From contig CAUZEO010000164.1 in NCBI GenBank assembly GCA_963578625.1, positions 1 to 11,321 of the forward strand: a stretch of 11,321 bases of DNA. Direction: 5' to 3'. Position 1 is the stretch's first letter. The number at the start of each line of letters is the position of its first letter. The notes beneath the pieces were generated by a model that saw only the letters and a list, made by a program, of their open reading frames with translations, was not told the origin of the DNA and searched no databases. This DNA comes from CAUZEO01 sp963578625 (lineage in GTDB: Bacteria; Verrucomicrobiota; Kiritimatiellia; SLOV01). A program made the position numbers and the translations under genes. Below are positions 7,667-11,321 of the stretch, one piece after another.

Positions 7667-7686
7667 TTCGTTTCCTGATTAACGAA
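7667..7686. promoter_or_regulatory. Operator-like inverted repeat in the divergent spacer
   Basis: TTCGTT, eight bases, then AACGAA: a perfect 6-8-6 inverted repeat 43-62 bases upstream of the minus-strand start, between the two divergent genes. Its position suits a binding site for a dimeric regulator. I found no convincing sigma70-type minus-strand promoter beside it. The 215-base spacer holds no gene. Confidence 0.3.
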
Positions 7687-7783
7687 CAGGCAAAACATGA
7701 ATCGGAGCTGGAAAGCAACGGTATTCGCGATTTTTCAGGCCGTCAGAAATCTAACCATGCGTCTCGATCACGCAACATTCGCC

Positions 7784-7810
7784 TTGCCCCACCGCATCTC
7801 CAGATATAAC
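7784..7810 (+). promoter_or_regulatory. Weak candidate promoter of the GH42-like gene
   Basis: TTGCCC at 7784-7789 and TATAAC at 7805-7810 resemble -35 and -10 elements. The -10 matches consensus at five of six positions, the -35 at four, and the 15-base spacer is short. Transcription would start near 7817, leaving a leader of about 23 bases that still includes the ribosome binding site. Confidence 0.25.
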
Positions 7811-7826
7811 TTCACGTGTACTGGAC

Positions 7827-7832
7827 GAGAGG
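7827..7832 (+). promoter_or_regulatory. Ribosome binding site of the GH42-like gene
   Basis: GAGAGG lies 7 bases before ATG 7840-7842. It supports this start over the in-frame ATG at codon 5, which would cut into the basic region of the signal peptide. Confidence 0.65.
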
Positions 7833-7839
7833 ATCAAAC

Positions 7840-10800
7840 ATGAAACGAATCATGACTAGCCCACACCGCATCGGAGCGATTTGCATTGTCTTCTTCTGCC
7901 GGTTGGCGGCGATTGCCGTCGAACCCGCTGACTTTTCATCCTTCATTCTCGACGTCCCCGGTGACACGCCGGAATGGATTGCCGCAACGAAGGATATTCC
8001 CGCGCTGGAGGCGCTCAGCCGGAACAAGTACCTCTCCATCATGGGCGGTTACCAGGCCATCCTCAAAGGCAGCCGCATTCCCATCGCCCCTGCTTCGCAC
8101 GTGCCCTGGGCAAAACCGTACGCCCGCGGACCGGTGAAGGTGCTTGCAATCACCATGTTCGGCATCGGGAAGGTAGATACCCGTCAAATCGCCCAAGTCG
8201 CCAGGGAACTGGACAGCGATATGCGCTTTGTTCTGATCGCGTATGTCGCAGTCGGCAGGGAAGAAGAATATGATGAGGGCTACCGGGGCTTCCTGGCGGA
8301 GCAGGCCCGCGAGGCTTTGGAGGATGACTACGATGTCATCCTGATAGCCCTGGGCTCGACCAAGCCCAACAAGGGCGATGTCCTGCCGGCCAATTTTTTT
8401 CCGGATGATATTTACGAGACCATCAAGGAGAAAGTCAGGCAGGGCACCGGGCTGGTCTTCAGCGGAGCGGAGAATAGCGACTGGTGGGCGGAAAATTCTC
8501 CAATGGAAGAGGCCATACCTGCCGTGAGAACCGGAACCGGCGTGGCGGTTGATCCCGGTAGCATCGAATTGACGAATCAATCGGACATGTTTGCGGGGAT
8601 GCCGTTGAGAAATCTGCCGACATTTCAGGCGAATAAATGGGCGCCGAAGGAAGACGCACAGGTCGTGGCGACGGTGGACGGCGTGCCTCTCGTGGTGACC
8701 GGAACGTACGGCAAAGGCCGGACGCTTCTTTTTGGTTGGGCCGGCACGTTGTCGCCGGTTGCCAGCACCCACCTCAACAAACTTCAGATTGAGCACGGCA
8801 TGGCGGTTGCGCTGCGAGGGATTGTCTGGGCGGCAAATTCCGAACCCCCCGTAAACGTCCGGCCACAGGAGGTCCGCCTGGAAGCCGGCCGGCCGGGGAC
8901 GGCGATCGTGCGGACCTCGGGGCCAGGCCAGTTGCACTGCACACTGCGCGACATGAATTTCGCAAGGCTGCACGAGGCCGTCGTGACCTCAACCGGAGCG
9001 GATGCCGCCGTGTCTCTGCCCGCGGTACCGGCCGGGAGGTACTGGCTTGACGTCATCGCCCGTGACGAGAACGGCGCTTCGCTGGGTTGGGGAAGCGGTC
9101 TGGTCGAGGCACGCAGTAATGCCGAGCTGACATTACAAACTGACACCGATGTATACGCCATCGGGGATACAGTCCGATTCGCCGGGACCCTGGCGCCTGT
9201 TCCCGAGGGCGGCACGCTGGAGATCAAGATCAGCGACAAAGCGGGCCGACAGCTTGTAACCGAAACCATGGCCGCCAGAGACCGTTTTAACTTTGCCTAC
9301 AAGATTCCGGATGCCCGCGTGGCGACCCATACCGCCCGGGTCACCTGTTACCGCGACGGGGCTCCATGGGTGACGAGCACGGCTGAATTTTTTGTTCCGA
9401 TCCAAGGATGGGAGGACTACCACAACATTCTCTGGCCGGAGGCCAAGAACAATCCCTCGCTTGAAGTCATGCGCGATGTGGCCGGGATCACGGCGATCAT
9501 GGGACAGTACGGAATGTCCGAGGCCGCGGAGATGACGGACGGGTCAGGCATCCGGCAGGCCCGGATGAACGCAGCCCCCATTCATCCGAACGAGGTGCAA
9601 CTGGATCCGAAGAGCGGCACGACGAACTACGACCCCAGGTTGGTGGGGGCCATCGAAACGTCCCGCAAATACGGCGCACTTTTCCTGGCCCTGCAGGACG
9701 AACGCCACATGGTCAAGGATCCAGGCATGCCCTCCGAAGACGGGCAATCCCTCTATCGACGATACCTGGAAGAGGAATATGGTTCGCTCGATTCTTTGAA
9801 CAGGCAATGGGACACGACCCATGCCGCATGGAGCAACGTGTTCCCCACGCTCACCGACGATCTCACCCCGGAGACCACGAACCTGGCTCCCTGGGTGGAC
9901 TTCCGATTGTTCGTCGAGGAGCAGATCTACCAGGCGGACGTGCGCCGGGCGCGCTGGGTCAGAGATGTGCTGGGCGAAGACACGTACGTGGGGATTGACG
10001 GGTTCACCACAAGCAACCACATGATCCCCTATGGAGGAACGGACATTGCACGCCTCCTGACCACGGGGGTTTTCGATTTCTACTGCCCCTACGAAGACGG
10101 CCTGATGCTCTCGTCCCTGGTGAAGGAGCGTCAGACGAAATACATCGCCTCGACGATGACCCGCAACGAATATTTCGGCCTCCCCTGGCGGGGGATCTTC
10201 CGCGGACACGCGGGAGCTTTTCGGTACAACGGGCGAACCTACTTCAGCCAGTTCGGATGGATCCAGCCCCCGGGAAACTGGATCGAGGAAGGATCGCGCG
10301 AATTGCGGCACGGCATCGGTCGATTGCTGATCGGAGCGGAACGGCAGTTCCAATCCGTCGCTTTCCTTTACAGCTATCCCTCGATCCTCTCCACCGCGGC
10401 CGCGGGGCAATGGGTCAATCCGAAAAACACCCACTTGATGTGGTATCCGGGAAACCAGAGCCGGCTGACCCTCGAGCACATGCTACTGAAATGCGGTGTT
10501 TCCGCATTCCGGTACCTCACGGCAGACCAGGTGGAAACGGGGCACCTCAAGAATGTGAAGTTCCTCATCATCCCGCATCTGATGGGCATGGCGCTGAGCG
10601 ACGAAACCTGCCGGTCGATCGAGACATTCGTCCAAGATGGCGGCCTGGTGGTGGCCGATCTGGCCCCGGCAGTGTGCGATGAGCACGGCACGCTTCGTGA
10701 ACGCGGAGGGCTCGACGACCTGTTTGGCGTCACCCGGGAGCGTCTCGCCTACACCAAAGGGGAAGGCGACTACACGATACGGACGACGGTGAAAGATCCG

Positions 10801-11321
10801 CTGGTGCCGGAGAACGCATGGTTCACGGCTCAGTGGTTTGAACAGGGGTTGCGTACCACCGATGGAAAGGCGCTGGGTAGGCAGTGGTTCGTTGATGCCC
10901 CGGCCTTTGTGGCCAAAGATTCCGGAAAGGGCAGAGCGATCCTGTTGAACATGCTGCACACTTCCATCGTGCCGAAAAAAGGCGAACCCGATCGGTATGA
11001 AGTCGAGCTGATGAATCGGTTATTGCAGGTCGCCGGGATTGAACCATGGGCAACGATCGAGACCCAGGGCGGCATCTCGATGCGGCAGAACTACGAGGTG
11101 AACCTGTTTACGGACGGCGACATGGAATACGTGGGCGTGTATTGCAGCAAGAGCCCCGAAGAGCCGGAGTCAATCGTCGTTCGCTTTGCCAACTCCCGCC
11201 ACACATACGATGTGCGTCAGGGCAAGTATTTGGGAGAGGTCAATGTGGCGCCGGTGCCCATACGAGGTTACGACGGAGCCCTGTTTGCGCGGTGCGACTA
11301 CACGATCGACGGGATTACGGT
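7840..11321 (+). CDS. Secreted GH42-like glycoside hydrolase with N-terminal GATase-like domain (3'-truncated)
   Basis: 1160 complete codons, open from ATG 7840 to the window end. Residues 1-26 are a signal peptide (MKRIM, then IGAICIVFFC) with an AIA-VE cleavage site. Residues about 98-333 resemble a class I glutamine-amidotransferase-like fold (VRQGTGLVFSGAEN, GTYGKGRTLLFGW) with no Cys at the nucleophile position. Residues about 336-525 are two beta-sandwiches; the second (DTDVYAIGDTVRFAGTL) resembles the MG2 domains of alpha-2-macroglobulin-type proteins. Residues about 527-850 resemble a GH42 barrel: LALQDE with E621 as likely acid/base, YLEEEYGSLDSLNRQWDTT at 642-660, and E777 in TRNEYFG as a possible nucleophile. 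From about 885 there is a GH42-type trimerisation domain (LKNVKFLIIPHLMGMALSDE, FVQDGGLVVADL), then a final sandwich ending near the cut (YDVRQGKYLGEV). The family's usual acid/base motif is NE; here it is DE. It probably releases galactose or related sugars outside the cytoplasm, but the substrate is unknown. Confidence 0.85.
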   Translation, partial: MKRIMTSPHRIGAICIVFFCRLAAIAVEPADFSSFILDVPGDTPEWIAATKDIPALEALSRNKYLSIMGGYQAILKGSRIPIAPASHVPWAKPYARGPVKVLAITMFGIGKVDTRQIAQVARELDSDMRFVLIAYVAVGREEEYDEGYRGFLAEQAREALEDDYDVILIALGSTKPNKGDVLPANFFPDDIYETIKEKVRQGTGLVFSGAENSDWWAENSPMEEAIPAVRTGTGVAVDPGSIELTNQSDMFAGMPLRNLPTFQANKWAPKEDAQVVATVDGVPLVVTGTYGKGRTLLFGWAGTLSPVASTHLNKLQIEHGMAVALRGIVWAANSEPPVNVRPQEVRLEAGRPGTAIVRTSGPGQLHCTLRDMNFARLHEAVVTSTGADAAVSLPAVPAGRYWLDVIARDENGASLGWGSGLVEARSNAELTLQTDTDVYAIGDTVRFAGTLAPVPEGGTLEIKISDKAGRQLVTETMAARDRFNFAYKIPDARVATHTARVTCYRDGAPWVTSTAEFFVPIQGWEDYHNILWPEAKNNPSLEVMRDVAGITAIMGQYGMSEAAEMTDGSGIRQARMNAAPIHPNEVQLDPKSGTTNYDPRLVGAIETSRKYGALFLALQDERHMVKDPGMPSEDGQSLYRRYLEEEYGSLDSLNRQWDTTHAAWSNVFPTLTDDLTPETTNLAPWVDFRLFVEEQIYQADVRRARWVRDVLGEDTYVGIDGFTTSNHMIPYGGTDIARLLTTGVFDFYCPYEDGLMLSSLVKERQTKYIASTMTRNEYFGLPWRGIFRGHAGAFRYNGRTYFSQFGWIQPPGNWIEEGSRELRHGIGRLLIGAERQFQSVAFLYSYPSILSTAAAGQWVNPKNTHLMWYPGNQSRLTLEHMLLKCGVSAFRYLTADQVETGHLKNVKFLIIPHLMGMALSDETCRSIETFVQDGGLVVADLAPAVCDEHGTLRERGGLDDLFGVTRERLAYTKGEGDYTIRTTVKDPLVPENAWFTAQWFEQGLRTTDGKALGRQWFVDAPAFVAKDSGKGRAILLNMLHTSIVPKKGEPDRYEVELMNRLLQVAGIEPWATIETQGGISMRQNYEVNLFTDGDMEYVGVYCSKSPEEPESIVVRFANSRHTYDVRQGKYLGEVNVAPVPIRGYDGALFARCDYTIDGIT

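Noticed and set aside
7936..8973. Minus-strand open frame of 345 codons opposite the GH42-like gene
   Set aside because: It is Arg/His-rich with no recognisable motif, and lies opposite a continuous 1160-codon plus frame with signal peptide and family motifs.
9544..10479. Minus-strand open frame of 311 codons opposite the GH42-like barrel
   Set aside because: The plus strand carries the GH42 signature; the antisense frame has no family features.

Overview
The window holds four large protein-coding genes, two of them cut by the window edges, in a GC-rich genome with long multidomain secreted proteins. Formylglycine-generating-enzyme-like (FGE/SUMF1) modules fused to other domains, a heparinase-type enzyme joined to a PQQ-like propeller, and unusual glycoside hydrolases are a repertoire typical of the PVC superphylum (Planctomycetota, Verrucomicrobiota, Lentisphaerota, Kiritimatiellota) and similar polysaccharide degraders such as Poribacteria or Hydrogenedentes. 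The exact lineage cannot be fixed from this sequence. There is no RNA gene, CRISPR array, transposase or integrase.

Layout. (1) Bases 1-1620, plus strand: the C-terminal part of a heparinase II/III-like polysaccharide lyase followed by a seven- to eight-bladed PQQ/FG-GAP-type beta-propeller. (2) Bases 1621-1977: a convergent spacer with a perfect 16-base palindrome and a short signal-peptide-like reading frame that may be a gene remnant. (3) Bases 1978-3594, minus strand: a 538-residue cysteine-rich protein of no family I recognise, ending in a carbohydrate-binding-module-like beta-sandwich. (4) Bases 3674-7624, minus strand: a 1316-residue secreted protein with an FGE-like domain lacking the catalytic cysteines, a GH66-like TIM barrel, beta-sandwich regions and a C-terminal glutamine-amidotransferase-like domain. 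(5) Bases 7625-7839: a divergent spacer with an operator-like inverted repeat and ribosome binding sites. (6) Bases 7840 to the end, plus strand: a secreted GH42-like glycoside hydrolase preceded by its own amidotransferase-like domain, cut by the window end.

How they may work together (inference). Genes 4 and 3 form a minus-strand pair, 79 bases apart, divergent from the GH42-like gene. All four products have carbohydrate-active or carbohydrate-binding architecture, so the locus looks like a glycan-degradation cluster: a lyase for acidic or sulfated uronate polymers, two glycosidases, and an accessory binding protein. No transporter, sulfatase or regulator lies inside the window, so the substrate cannot be named. 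The most unusual features are the domain combinations, which recur in altered order on both sides of the divergent promoter region.
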